From contig NC_081555.1 of NCBI RefSeq assembly GCF_963082655.1, forward strand, positions 29,001,266 through 29,065,265: DNA of 64,000 bases. The letters are read 5' to 3'. Positions 22,258-35,644 of the stretch are shown here, piece by piece. The notes beneath the pieces are model-generated. The model did not search any database. It was not told where the DNA came from and worked only from the letters and a program-made list of their open reading frames with translations. The position numbers and the translations under genes are program-made. The DNA is from Stomoxys calcitrans (taxonomy: Eukaryota > Arthropoda > Insecta > Diptera > Muscidae). The stretch's first letter is position 1. Every line of letters starts with the position of its first letter.

Positions 22258-25200
22258 CGTGAGTTTGCAATTGCTGTAACTTCCTTAGTTTTGCAAACAT
22301 CACAATTTTTCAGACACCGTTGGATTCGTGGGGAAAATCTCTTTCCGTAGTGGTGCTGGATGAAGGAATAGTGTAAAGTTTTCTATGAAAAACATCGCAA
22401 AAATCAAATCTATTTTAGCGTAAAAATTCAAGGTCATTTTTAAGGTCAATAACGCTGTAACTCCTTCATTTTTTCGAATTTCGATCATTTTCCAGCATTC
22501 CGCAGTTCGAAATTCGAAAACGATTCGAACAATAAACAAAATTACGTGAAATTTCACATTTTATTTTTTTTGCATTTTTTTAGCAAAGGCTACCCCCTTA
22601 TGAAATTTTTCAATTTTTGATGCGAAAAAATTTTTCGAGTTGAGTATACAGTATTGTAGATTATTGCAAAAAAATCGGATTAGTACAAGTCCCATGTTTT
22701 TTCTTCAAAAAACAAGCTCAAAATCGTATAATTAATATTGGAAAAATGGTAAAAAAAATCGAGGTGAGTTTGAAATTGCTGTAACATTGTTAGTTTTGCG
22801 AATTTCAAAATTCTGAGGACACCGTTGGATTCGTCAGCAAAATCCCTTTCTGTAATGGTGCTGGACGAAGCAATACTCATTCCTATTTCCTTGAAAACTT
22901 TAGAGTATTGCTTCAAAATCGCATAATTAATATCCAAACAATTCAAAAAAACCAACGTGAGTTTGCAATTGCTGTAACTTCCTTAGTTTTGCAAACATCA
23001 CAATTTTTCAGACACCGTTGGATTCGTGGGGAAAATCTCTTTCCGTAGTGGTGCTGGATGAAGGAATAGTGTAAAGTTTTCTATGAAAAACATCGCAAAA
23101 ATCAAATCTATTTTAGCGTAAAAATTCAAGGTCATTTTTAAGGTCAATAACGCTGTAACTCCTTCATTTTTTCGAATTTCGATCATTTTCCAGCATTCCG
23201 CAGTTCGAAATTCGAAAACGATTCGAACAATAAACAAAATTACGTGAAATTTCACATTTTATTTTTTTTGCATTTTTTTAGCAAAGAAATTTTTATGAAA
23301 TTTTTCAATTTTTGATGCGAAAAAATTTTTCGAGTTGAGTATACAGTATTGTAGATTATTGCAAAAAAATCGGATTAGTGCAAGTCCCATGTTTTTTCTT
23401 CAAAAAACAAGCTCAAAATCGTATAATTAATATTAGAAAAATGGTAAAAAAAATCGAGGTGAGTTTGAAATTGCTGTAACATTGTTAGTTTTGCGAATTT
23501 CAAAATTCTGAGGACACCGTTGGATTCGTCAGGAAAATCCCTTTCTGTAATGGTGCTGGACGAAGCAATACTCATTCCTATTTCCTTGAAAACTTTAGAG
23601 TATTGCTTCAAAATCGCATAATTAATATCCAAAAAATTCAAAAAAACCAACGTGAGTTTGCAATTGCTGTAACTTCCTTAGTTTTGCAAACATCACAATT
23701 TTTCAGACACCGTTGGATTTGTGGGGAAAATCTCTTTCCGTAGTGGTGCTGGATGAAGGAATAGTGTAAAGTTTTCTATGAAAAACATCGCAAAAATCAA
23801 ATCTATTTTAGCGTAAAAATTCAAGGTCATTTTTAAGGTCAATAACGCTGTAACTCCTTCATTTTTTCGAATTTCGATCATTTTCCAGCATTCCGCAGTT
23901 CGAAATTCGAAAACGATTCGAACAATAAACAAAATTACGTGAAATTTCACATTTTATTTTTTTTGCATTTTTTTAGCAAAGGCTACCCCCTTATGAAATT
24001 TTTCAATTTTTGATGCGAAAAAATTTTTCGAGTTGAGTATACAGTATTGTAGATTATTGCAAAAAAATCGGATTAGTGCAAGTCCCATGTTTTTTCTTCA
24101 AAAAACAAGCTCAAAATCGTATAATTAATATTGGAAAAATGGTAAAAAAAATCGAGGTGAGTTTGAAATTGCTGTAACATTGTTAGTTTTGCGAATTTCA
24201 AAATTCTGAGGACACCGTTGGATTCGTCAGGAAAATCCCTTTCTGTAATGGTGCTGGACGAAGCAATACTCATTCCTATTTCCTTGAAAACTTTAGAGTA
24301 TTGCTTCAAAATCGCATAATTAATATCCAAAAAATTCAAAAAAACCAACGTGAGTTTGCAATTGCTGTAACTTCCTTAGTTTTGCAAACATCACAATTTT
24401 TCAGACACCGTTGGATTCGTGGGGAAAATCTCTTTCCGTAGTGGTGCTGGATGAAGGAATAGTGTAAAGTTTTCTATGAAAAACATCGCAAAAATCAAAT
24501 CTATTTTAGCGTAAAAATTCAAGGTCATTTTTAAGGTCAATAACGCTGTAACTCCTTAATTTTTTCGAATTTCGATCATTTTCCAGCATTCCGCAGTTCG
24601 AAATTCGAAAACGATTCGAACAATAAACAAAATTACGTGAAATTTCACATTTTATTTTTTTTGCATTTTTTTAGCAAAGGCTACCCCCTTATGAAATTTT
24701 TCAATTTTTGATGCGAAAAAATTTTTCGAGTTGAGTATACAGTATTGTAGATTATTGCAAAAAAATCGGATTAGTGCAAGTCCCATGTTTTTTCTTCAAA
24801 AAACAAGCTCAAAATCGTATAATTAACATTGGAAAAATGGTAAAAAAAATCGAGGTGAGTTTGAAATTGCTGTAACATTGTTAGTTTTGCGAATTTCAAA
24901 ATTCTGAGGACACCGTTGGATTCGTCAGGAAAATCCCTTTTTGTAATGGTGCTGGACGAAGCAATACTCATTCCTATTTCCTTGAAAACTTTAGAGTATT
25001 GCTTCAAAATCGCATAATTAATATCCAAAAAATTCAAAAAAACCAACGTGAGTTTGCAATTGCTGTAACTTCCTTAGTTTTGCAAACATCACAATTTTTC
25101 AGACACCGTTGGATTCGTGGGGAAAATCTCTTTCCGTAGTGGTGCTGGATGAAGGAATAGTGTAAAGTTTTCTATGAAAAACATCGCAAAAATCAAATCT

Positions 25201-28200
25201 ATTTTAGGGTAAAAATTCAAGGTCATTTTTAAGGTCAATAACGCTGTAACTCCTTCATTTTTTCGAATTTCGATCATTTTCCAGCATTCCGCAGTTCGAA
25301 ATTCGAAAACGATTCGAACAATAAACAAAATTACGTGAAATTTCACATTTTATTTTTTTTTTGCATTTTTTTAGCAAAGGCTACCCCCTTATGAAATTTT
25401 TCAATTTTTGATGCGAAAAAATTTTTCGAGTTGAGTATACAGTATTGTAGATTATTGCAAAAAAATCGGATTAGTGCAAGTCCCATGTTTTTTCTTCAAA
25501 AAACAAGCTCAAAATCGTATAATTAATATTGGAAAAATGGTAAAAAAAATCGAGGTGAGTTTGAAATTGCTGTAACATTGTTAGTTTTGCGAATTTCAAA
25601 ATTCTGAGGACACCGTTGGATTCGTCAGGAAAATCCCTTTCTGTAATGGTGCTGGACGAAGCAATACTCATTCCTATTTCCTTGAAAACTTTAGAGTATT
25701 GCTTCAAAATCGCATAATTAATATCCAAAAAATTCAAAAAAACCAACGTGAGTTTGCAATTGCTGTAACTTCCTTAGTTTTGCAAACATCACAATTTTTC
25801 AGACACCGTTGGATTCGTGGGGAAAATCTCTTTCCGTAGTGGTGCTGGATGAAGGAATAGTGTAAAGTTTTCTATGAAAAACATCGCAAAAATCAAATCT
25901 ATTTTAGCGTAAAAATTCAAGGTCATTTTTAAGGTCAATAACGCTGTAACTCCTTCATTTTTTCGAATTTCGATCATTTTCCAGCATTCCGCAGTTCGAA
26001 ATTCGAAAACGATTCGAACAATAAACAAAATTACGTGAAATATCACATTTTATTTTTTTTGCATTTTTTTAGCAAAGGCTACCCCCTTATGAAATTTTTC
26101 AATTTTTGATGCGAAAAAATTTTTCGAGTTGAGTATACAGTATTGTAGATTATTGCAAAAAAATCGGATTAGTGCAAGTCCCATGTTTTTTCTTCAAAAA
26201 ACAAGCTCAAAATCGTATAATTAATATTGGAAAAATGGTAAAAAAAATCGAGGTGAGTTTGAAATTGCTGTAACATTGTTAGTTTTGCGAATTTCAAAAT
26301 TCTGAGGACACCGTTGGATTCGTCAGGAAAATCCCTTTCTGTAATGGTGCTGGACGAAGCAATACTCATTCCTATTTCCTTGAAAACTTTAGAGTATTGC
26401 TTCAAAATCGCATAATTAATATCCAAAAAATTCAAAAAAACCAACGTGAGTTTGCAATTGCTGTAACTTCCTTAGTTTTGCAAACATCACAATTTTTCAG
26501 ACACCGTTGGATTCGTGGGGAAAATCTCTTTCCGTAGTGGTGCTGGATGAAGGAATAGTCTAAAGTTTTCTATGAAAAACATCGCAAAAATCAAATCTAT
26601 TTTAGCGTAAAAATTCAAGGTCATTTTTAAGGTCAATAACGCTGTAACTCCTTCATTTTTTCGAATTTCGATCATTTTCCAGCATTCCGCAGTTCGAAAT
26701 TCGAAAACGATTCGAACAATAAACAAAATTACGTGAAATTTCACATTTTATTTTTTTTGCATTTTTTTAGCAAAGGCTACCCCCTTATGAAATTTTTCAA
26801 TTTTTGATTTTTTTTTCGAGTTGAGTATACAGTATTGTAGATTATTGCAAAAAAATCGGATTAGTGCAAGTCCCATGTTTTTTCTTCAAAAAACAAGCTC
26901 AAAATCGTATAATTAATATTGGAAAAATGGTAAAAAAAATCGAGGTGAGTTTGAAATTGCTGTAACATTGTTAGTTTTGGGAATTTCAAAATTCTGAGGA
27001 CACCGTTGGATTCGTCAGGAAAATCCCTTTCTGTAATGGTGCTGGACGAAGCAATACTCATTCCTATTTCCTTGAAAACTTTAGAGTATTGCTTCAAAAT
27101 CGCATAATTAATATCCAAAAAATTCAAAAAAACCAACGTGAGTTTGCAATTGCTGTAACTTCCTTAGTTTTGCAAACATCACAATTTTTCAGACACCGTT
27201 GTATTCGTGGGGAAAATCTCTTTCCGTAGTGGTGCTGGATGAAGGAATAGTGTAAAGTTTTCTATGAAAAACATCGCAAAAATCAAATCTATTTTAGCGT
27301 AAAAATTCAAGGTCATTTTTAAGGTCAATAACGCTGTAACTCCTTCATTTTTTCGAATTTCGATCATTTTCCAGCATTCCGCAGTTCGAAATTCGAAAAC
27401 GATTCGAACAATAAACAAAATTACGTGAAATTTCACATTTTATTTTTTTTGCATTTTTTTAGCAAAGGCTACCCCCTTATGAAATTTTTCAATTTTTGAT
27501 GCGAAAAAATTTTTCGAGTTGAGTATACAGTATTGTAGATTATTGCAAAAAAATCGGATTAGTGCAAGTCCCATGTTTTTTCTTCAAAAAACAAGCTCAA
27601 AATCGTATAATTAATATTGGAAAAATGGTAAAAAAAATCGAGGTGAGTTTGAAATTGCTGTAACATTGTTAGTTTTGCGAATTTCAAAATTCTGAGGACA
27701 CCGTTGGATTCGTCAGGAAAATCCCTTTCTGTAATGGTGCTGGACGAAGCAATACTCATTCCTATTTCTTTGAAAACTTTAGAGTATTGCTTCAAAATCG
27801 CATAATTATTATCCAAAAAATTCAAAAAAACCAACGTGAGTTTGCAATTGATGTAACTTCCTTAGTTTTGCAAACATCACAATTTTTCAGACACCGTTGG
27901 ATTCGTGGGGAAAATCTCTTTTCGTAGTGGTGCTGGATGAAGGAATAGTGTAAAGTTTTCTATGAAAAACATCGCAAAAATCAAATCTATTTTAGCGTAA
28001 AAATTCAAGGTCATTTTTAAGGTCAATAACGCTGTAACTCCTTCATTTTTTCGAATTTCGATCATTTTCCAGCATTCCGCAGTTCGAAATTCGAAAACGA
28101 TTCGAACAATAAACAAAATTACGTGAAATTTCACATTTTATTTTTTTTTGCATTTTTTTAGCAAAGGCTACCCCCTTATGAAATTTTTCAATTTTTGATG

Positions 28201-28500
28201 CGAAAAAATTTTTCGAGTTGAGTATACAGTATTGTAGATTATTGCAAAAAAATCGGATTAGTGCAAGTCCCATGTTTTTTCTTCAAAAAACAAGCTCAAA
28301 ATCGTATAATTAATATTGGAAAAATGGTAAAAAAAATCGAGGTGAGTTTGAAATTGCTGTAACATTGTTAGTTTTGCGAATTTCAAAATTCTGAGGACAC
28401 CGTTGGATTCGTCAGGAAAATCCCTTTCTGTAATGGTGCTGGACGAAGCAATACTCATTCCTATTTCCTTGAAAACTTTAGAGTATTGCTTCAAAATCGC
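22258..28500 (+). repeat. Satellite stretch of near-regular single 698-bp units
   Basis: Subunit B starts recur at spacings of 698, 695, 698, 698, 700, 698, 692 and 698 bp. Private changes are isolated: AAAGAAATTTTTATG replacing the CCCCC stretch near 23283, and a deletion in the GATGCGAAAAAA stretch near 26808. I see no higher-order periodicity here. Confidence 0.8.
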
Positions 28501-31065
28501 ATAATTAATATCCAAAAAATTCAAAAAAACCAACGTGAGTTTGCAATTGCTGTAACTTCCTTAGTTTTGCAAACATCACAATTTTTCAGACACCGTTGGA
28601 TTCGTGGGGAAAATCTCTTTCCGTAGTGGTGCTGGATGAAGGAATAGTGTAAAGTTTTCTATGAAAAACATCGCAAAAATCAAATCTATTTTAGCGTAAA
28701 AATTCAAGGTCATTTTTAAGGTCAATAACGCTGTAACTCCTTCATTTTTTCGAATTTCGATCATTTTCCAGCATTCCGCAGTTCGAAATTCGAAAACGAT
28801 TCGAACAATAAACAAAATTACGTGAAATTTCACATTTTATTTTTTTTTGCATTTTTTTAGCAAAGGCTACCCCCTTATGAAATTTTTCAATTTTTGATGC
28901 GAAAAAATTTTTCGAGTTGAGTATACAGTATTGTAGATTATTGCAAAAAAATCGGATTAGTGCAAGTCCCATGTTTTTTCTTCAAAAAACAAGCTCAAAA
29001 TCGTATAATTAATATTGGAAAAATGGTAAAAAAATCGAGGTGAGTTTGAAATTGCTGTAACATTGTTAGTTTTGCGAATTTCAAAATTCTGAGGACATCG
29101 TTGGATTCGTCAGGAAAATCCCTTTCTGTAATGGTGCTGGACGAAGCAATACTCATTCCTATTTCCTTGAAAACTTTAGAGTATTGCTTCAAAATCGCAT
29201 AATTAATATCCAAAAAATTCAAGAAAACCAACGTGAGTTTGCAATTGCTGTAACTTCCTTAGTTTTGCAAACATCACAATTTTTCAGACACCGTTGGATT
29301 CGTGGGGAAAATCTCTTTCCGTAGTGGTGCTGGATGAAGGAATAGTGTAAAGTTTTCTATGAAAAACATCGCAAAAATCAAATCTATTTTAGCGTAAAAA
29401 TTCAAGGTCATTTTTAAGGTCAATAACGCTGTAACTCCTTCATTTTTTCGAATTTCGATCATTTTCCAGCATTCCGCAGTTCGAAATTCGAAAACGATTC
29501 GAACAATAAACAAAATTACGTGAAATTTCACATTTTATTTTTTTTGCATTTTTTTAGCAAAGGCTACCCCCTTATGAAATTTTTCAATTTTTGATGCGAA
29601 AAATTTTTTCGAGTTGAGTATACAGTATTGTAGATTATTGCAAAAAAATCGGATTAGTGCAAGTCCCATGTTTTTTCTTCAAAAAACAAGCTCAAAATCG
29701 TATAATTAATATTGGAAAAATGGTAAAAAAAATCGAGGTGAGTTTGAAATTGCTGTAACATTGTTAGTTTTGCGAATTTCAAAATTCTGAGGACACCGTT
29801 GGATTCGTCAGGAAAATCCCTTTCTGTAATGGTGCTGGACGAAGCAATACTCATTCCTATTTCCTTGAAAACTTTAGAGTATTGCTTCAAAATCGCATAA
29901 TTAATATCCAAAAAATTCAAAAAAACCAACGTGAGTTTGCAATTGCTGTAACTTCCTTAGTTTTGCAAACATCACAATTTTTCAGACACCGTTGGATTCG
30001 TGGGGAAAATCTCTTTCCGTAGTGGTGCTGGATGAAGGAATAGTGTAAAGTTTTCTATGAAAAACATCGCAAAAATCAAATCTATTTTAGCGTAAAAATT
30101 CAAGGTCATTTTTAAGGTCAATAACGCTGTAACTCCTTCATTTTTTCGAATTTCGATCATTTTCCAGCATTCCGCAGTTCGAAATTCGAAAACGATTCGA
30201 ACAATAAACAAAATTACGTGAAATTTCACATTTTATTTTTTTTTGCATTTTTTTAGCAAAGGCTACCCCCTTATGAAATTTTTCAATTTTTGATGCGAAA
30301 AAATTTTTCGAGTTGAGTATACAGTATTGTAGATTATTGCAAAAAAATCGGATTAGTGCAAGTCCCATGTTTTTTCTTCAAAAAACAAGCTCAAAATCGT
30401 ATAATTAATATTGGAAAAATGGTAAAAAAATCGAGGTGAGTTTGAAATTGCTGTAACATTGTTAGTTTTGCGAATTTCAAAATTCTGAGGACATCGTTGG
30501 ATTCGTCAGGAAAATCCCTTTCTGTAATGGTGCTGGACGAAGCAATACTCATTCCTATTTCCTTGAAAACTTTAGAGTATTGCTTCAAAATCGCATAATT
30601 AATATCCAAAAAATTCAAGAAAACCAACGTGAGTTTGCAATTGCTGTAACTTCCTTAGTTTTGCAAACATCACAATTTTTCAGACACCGTTGGATTCGTG
30701 GGGAAAATCTCTTTCCGTAGTGGTGCTGGATGAAGGAATAGTGTAAAGTTTTCTATGAAAAACATCGCAAAAATCAAATCTATTTTAGCGTAAAAATTCA
30801 AGGTCATTTTTAAGGTCAATAACGCTGTAACTCCTTCATTTTTTCGAATTTCGATCATTTTCCAGCATTCCGCAGTTCGAAATTCGAAAACGATTCGAAC
30901 AATAAACAAAATTACGTGAAATTTCACATTTTATTTTTTTTGCATTTTTTTAGCAAAGGCTACCCCCTTATGAAATTTTTCAATTTTTGATGCGAAAAAT
31001 TTTTTCGAGTTGAGTATACAGTATTGTAGATTATTGCAAAAAAATCGGATTAGTGCAAGTCCCAT
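28500..31065 (+). repeat. 1396-bp (dimeric) higher-order repeat
   Basis: Alternate units carry GAGGACATCG (C-to-T in the usual GAGGACACCG) at 29091, 30487 and 31883, exactly 1396 bp (2 x 698) apart, together with TTCAAGAAAACC. The partner units carry GCGAAAAATTTTTTCG. The last marker (31883) lies in the next block. Confidence 0.92.
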
Positions 31066-34000
31066 GTTTTTTCTTCAAAAAACAAGCTCAAAATCGTATA
31101 ATTAATATTGGAAAAATGGTAAAAAAAATCGAGGTGAGTTTGAAATTGCTGTAACATTGTTAGTTTTGCGAATTTCAAAATTCTGAGGACACCGTTGGAT
31201 TCGTCAGGAAAATCCCTTTCTGTAATGGTGCTGGACGAAGCAATACTCATTCCTATTTCCTTGAAAACTTTAGAGTATTGCTTCAAAATCGCATAATTAA
31301 TATCCAAAAAATTCAAAAAAACCAACGTGAGTTTGCAATTACTGTAACTTCCTTAGTTTTGCAAACATCACAATTTTTCAGACACCGTTGGATTCGTGGG
31401 GAAAATCTCTTTCCGTAGTGGTGCTGGATGAAGGAATAGTGTAAAGTTTTCTATGAAAAACATCGCAAAAATCAAATCTATTTTAGCGTAAAAATTCAAG
31501 GTCATTTTTAAGGTCAATAACGCTGTAACTCCTTCATTTTTTCGAATTTCGATCATTTTCCAGCATTCCGCAGTTCGAAATTCGAAAACGATTCGAACAA
31601 TAAACAAAATTACGTGAAATTTCACATTTTATTTTTTTTTGCATTTTTTTAGCAAAGGCTACCCCCTTATGAAATTTTTCAATTTTTGATGCGAAAAAAT
31701 TTTTCGAGTTGAGTATACAGTATTGTAGATTATTGCAAAAAAATCGGATTAGTGCAAGTCCCATGTTTTTTCTTCAAAAAACAAGCTCAAAATCGTATAA
31801 TTAATATTGGAAAAATGGTAAAAAAATCGAGGTGAGTTTGAAATTGCTGTAACATTGTTAGTTTTGCGAATTTCAAAATTCTGAGGACATCGTTGGATTC
31901 GTCAGGAAAATCCCTTTCTGTAATGGTGCTGGACGAAGCAATACTCATTCCTATTTCCTTGAAAACTTTAGAGTATTGCTTCAAAATCGCATAATTAATA
32001 TCCAAAAAATTCAAGAAAACCAACGTGAGTTTGCAATTGCTGTAACTTCCTTAGTTTTGCAAACATCACAATTTTTCAGACACCGTTGGATTCGTGGGGA
32101 AAATCTCTTTCCGTAGTGGTGCTGGATGAAGGAATAGTGTAAAGTTTTCTATGAAAAACATCGCAAAAATCAAATCTATTTTAGCGTAAAAATTCAAGGT
32201 CATTTTTAAGGTCAATAACGCTGTAACTCCTTCATTTTTTCGAATTTCGATCATTTTCCAGCATTCCGCAGTTCGAAATTCGAAAACGATTCGAACAATA
32301 AACAAAATTACGTGAAATTTCACATTTTATTTTTTTTGCATTTTTTTAGCAAAGGCTACCCCCTTATGAAATTTTTCAATTTTTGATGCGAAAAAATTTT
32401 TCGAGTTGAGTATACAGTATTGTAGATTATTGCAAAAAAATCGGATTAGTGCAAGTCCCATGTTTTTTCTTCAAAAAACAAGCTCAAAATCGTATAATTA
32501 ATATTGGAAAAATGGTAAAAAAAATCGAGGTGAGTTTGAAATTGCTGTAACATTGTTAGTTTTGGGAATTTCAAAATTCTGAGGACACCGTTGGATTCGT
32601 CAGGAAAATCCCTTTCTGTAATGGTGCTGGACGAAGCAATACTCATTCCTATTTCCTTGAAAACTTTAGAGTATTGATTCAAAATCGCATAATTAATATC
32701 CAAAAAATTCAAAAAAACCAACGTGAGTTTGCAATTGCTGTAACTTCCTTAGTTTTGCAAACATCACCGTTGTATTCGTGGGGAAAATCTCTTTCCGTAG
32801 TGGTGCTGGATGAAGGAATAGTGTAAAGTTTTCTATGAAAAACATCGCAAAAATCAAATCTATTTTAGCGTAAAAATTCAAGGTCATTTTTAAGGTCAAT
32901 AACGCTGTAACTCCTTCATTTTTTCGAATTTTGATCATTTTCCAGCATTCCGCAGTTCGAAATGTTTTTTCTTCAAAAAACAAGCTCAAAATCGTATAAT
33001 TAATATTGGAAAAATGGTAAAAAAAATCGAGGTGAGTTTGAAATTGCTGTAACATTGTTAGTTTTGCGAATTTCAAAATTCTGAGGACACCGTTGGATTC
33101 GTCAGGAAAATCCCTTTCTGTAATGGTGCTGGACGAAGCAATACTCATTCCTATTTCCTTGAAAACTTTAGAGTATTGCTTCAAAATCGCATAATTAATA
33201 TCCAAAAAATTCAAAAAAACCAACGTGAGTTTGCAATTGCTGTAACTTCCTTAGTTTTGCAAACATCACAATTTTTCAGACACCGTTGGATTCGTGGGGA
33301 AAATCTCTTTCCGTAGTGGTGCTGGATGAAGGAATAGTGTAAAGTTTTCTATGAAAAACATCGCAAAAATCAAATCTATTTTAGCGTAAAAATTCAAGGT
33401 CATTTTTAAGGTCAATAACGCTGTAACTCCTTCATTTTTTCGAATTTCGATCATTTTCCAGCATTCCGCAGTTCGAAATTCGAAAACGATTCGAACAATA
33501 AACAAAATTACGTGAAATTTCACATTTTATTTTTTTTTGCATTTTTTTAGCAAAGGCTACCCCCTTATGAAATTTTTCAATTTTTGATGCGAAAAAATTT
33601 TTCGAGTTGAGTATACAGTATTGTAGATTATTGCAAAAAAATCGGATTAGTGCAAGTCCCATGTTTTTTCTTCAAAAAACAAGCTCAAAATCGTATAATT
33701 AATATTGGAAAAATGGTAAAAAAATCGAGGTGAGTTTGAAATTGCTGTAACATTGTTAGTTTTGCGAATTTCAAAATTCTGAGGACATCGTTGGATTCGT
33801 CAGGAAAATCCCTTTCTGTAATGGTGCTGGACGAAGCAATACTCATTCCTATTTCCTTGAAAACTTTAGAGTATTGCTTCAAAATCGCATAATTAATATC
33901 CAAAAAATTCAAGAAAACCAACGTGAGTTTGCAATTGCTGTAACTTCCTTAGTTTTGCAAACATCACAATTTTTCAGACACCGTTGGATTCGTGGGGAAA

Positions 34001-34861
34001 ATCTCTTTCCGTAGTGGTGCTGGATGAAGGAATAGTGTAAAGTTTTCTATGAAAAACATCGCAAAAATCAAATCTATTTTAGCGTAAAAATTCAAGGTCA
34101 TTTTTAAGGTCAATAACGCTGTAACTCCTTCATTTTTTCGAATTTCGATCATTTTCCAGCATTCCGCAGTTCGAAATTCGAAAACGATTCGAACAATAAA
34201 CAAAATTACGTGAAATTTCACATTTTATTTTTTTTGCATTTTTTTAGCAAAGGCTACCCCCTTATGAAATTTTTCAATTTTTGATGCGAAAAAATTTTTC
34301 GAGTTGAGTATACAGTATTGTAGATTATTGCAAAAAAATCGGATTAGTGCAAGTCCCATGTTTTTTCTTCAAAAAACAAGCTCAAAATCGTATAATTAAT
34401 ATTGGAAAAATGGTAAAAAAAATCGAGGTGAGTTTGAAATTGCTGTAACATTGTTAGTTTTGGGAATTTCAAAATTCTGAGGACACCGTTGGATTCGTCA
34501 GGAAAATCCCTTTCTGTAATGGTGCTGGACGAAGCAATACTCATTCCTATTTCCTTGAAAACTTTAGAGTATTGATTCAAAATCGCATAATTAATATCCA
34601 AAAAATTCAAAAAAACCAACGTGAGTTTGCAATTGCTGTAACTTCCTTAGTTTTGCAAACATCACCGTTGTATTCGTGGGGAAAATCTCTTTCCGTAGTG
34701 GTGCTGGATGAAGGAATAGTGTAAAGTTTTCTATGAAAAACATCGCAAAAATCAAATCTATTTTAGCGTAAAAATTCAAGGTCATTTTTAAGGTCAATAA
34801 CGCTGTAACTCCTTCATTTTTTCGAATTTTGATCATTTTCCAGCATTCCGCAGTTCGAAAT
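31066..34861 (+). repeat. 1898-bp tandem segmental duplication within the satellite
   Basis: Two copies, 31066-32963 and 32964-34861. Each ends at the abnormal junction CGAAAT|GTTTTTTCTTC, where subunit C loses ~200 bp and joins the sequence that begins each copy. The marker GAGGACATCG recurs at 31883 and 33781 (1898 apart), and a 14-bp deletion giving AACATCACCGTTG occurs in both. A partial third copy continues from 34862. The hybrid units create a 176-codon minus-strand frame in each copy (32693-33223, 34591-35121), a fusion artefact of the deletion. Confidence 0.93.
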
Positions 34862-35396
34862 GTTTTTTCTTCAAAAAACAAGCTCAAAATCGTATAATTA
34901 ATATTGGAAAAATGGTAAAAAAAATCGAGGTGAGTTTGAAATTGCTGTAACATTGTTAGTTTTGCGAATTTCAAAATTCTGAGGACACCGTTGGATTCGT
35001 CAGGAAAATCCCTTTCTGTAATGGTGCTGGACGAAGCAATACTCATTCCTATTTCCTTGAAAACTTTAGAGTATTGCTTCAAAATCGCATAATTAATATC
35101 CAAAAAATTCAAAAAAACCAACGTGAGTTTGCAATTGCTGTAACTTCCTTAGTTTTGCAAACATCACAATTTTTCAGACACCGTTGGATTCGTGGGGAAA
35201 ATCTCTTTCCGTAGTGGTGCTGGATGAAGGAATAGTGTAAAGTTTTCTATGAAAAACATCGCAAAAATCAAATCTATTTTAGCGTAAAAATTCAAGGTCA
35301 TTTTTAAGGTCAATAACGCTGTAACTCCTTCATTTTTTCGAATTTCGATCATTTTCCAGCATTCCGCAGTTCGAAATTCGAAAACGATTCGAACAA

Positions 35397-35644
35397 TAAA
35401 CAAAATTACGTGAAATTTCACATTTTATTTTTTTTTTGCATTTTTTTTAGCAAAGGCTACCCCCTTATGAAATTTTTCAATTTTTGATGCGAAAAAATTT
35501 TTCGAGTTGAGTATGCAGTATAAACAAAATTACGTGAAATTTCACATTTTATTTTTTTTGCATTTTTTTTAGCAAAGGCTACCCCCTTATGAAATTTTTC
35601 AATTTTTGATGCGAAAAAAATTTTCGAGTTGAGTATACAGTATT
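35397..35644 (+). repeat. 124-bp tandem duplication in subunit C
   Basis: TAAACAAAATTACG occurs at 35397 and again at 35521, after a copy interrupted at GTATGCAGTA. Both copies have lengthened T-runs, and the second changes GAAAAAATTTTTCG to GAAAAAAATTTTCG. Confidence 0.88.

Noticed and set aside
32693..35121. Two 176-codon minus-strand frames (32693-33223, 34591-35121)
   Set aside because: Created by the deletion junction of the hybrid satellite unit and duplicated with it; they are fusions of the usual satellite frames.
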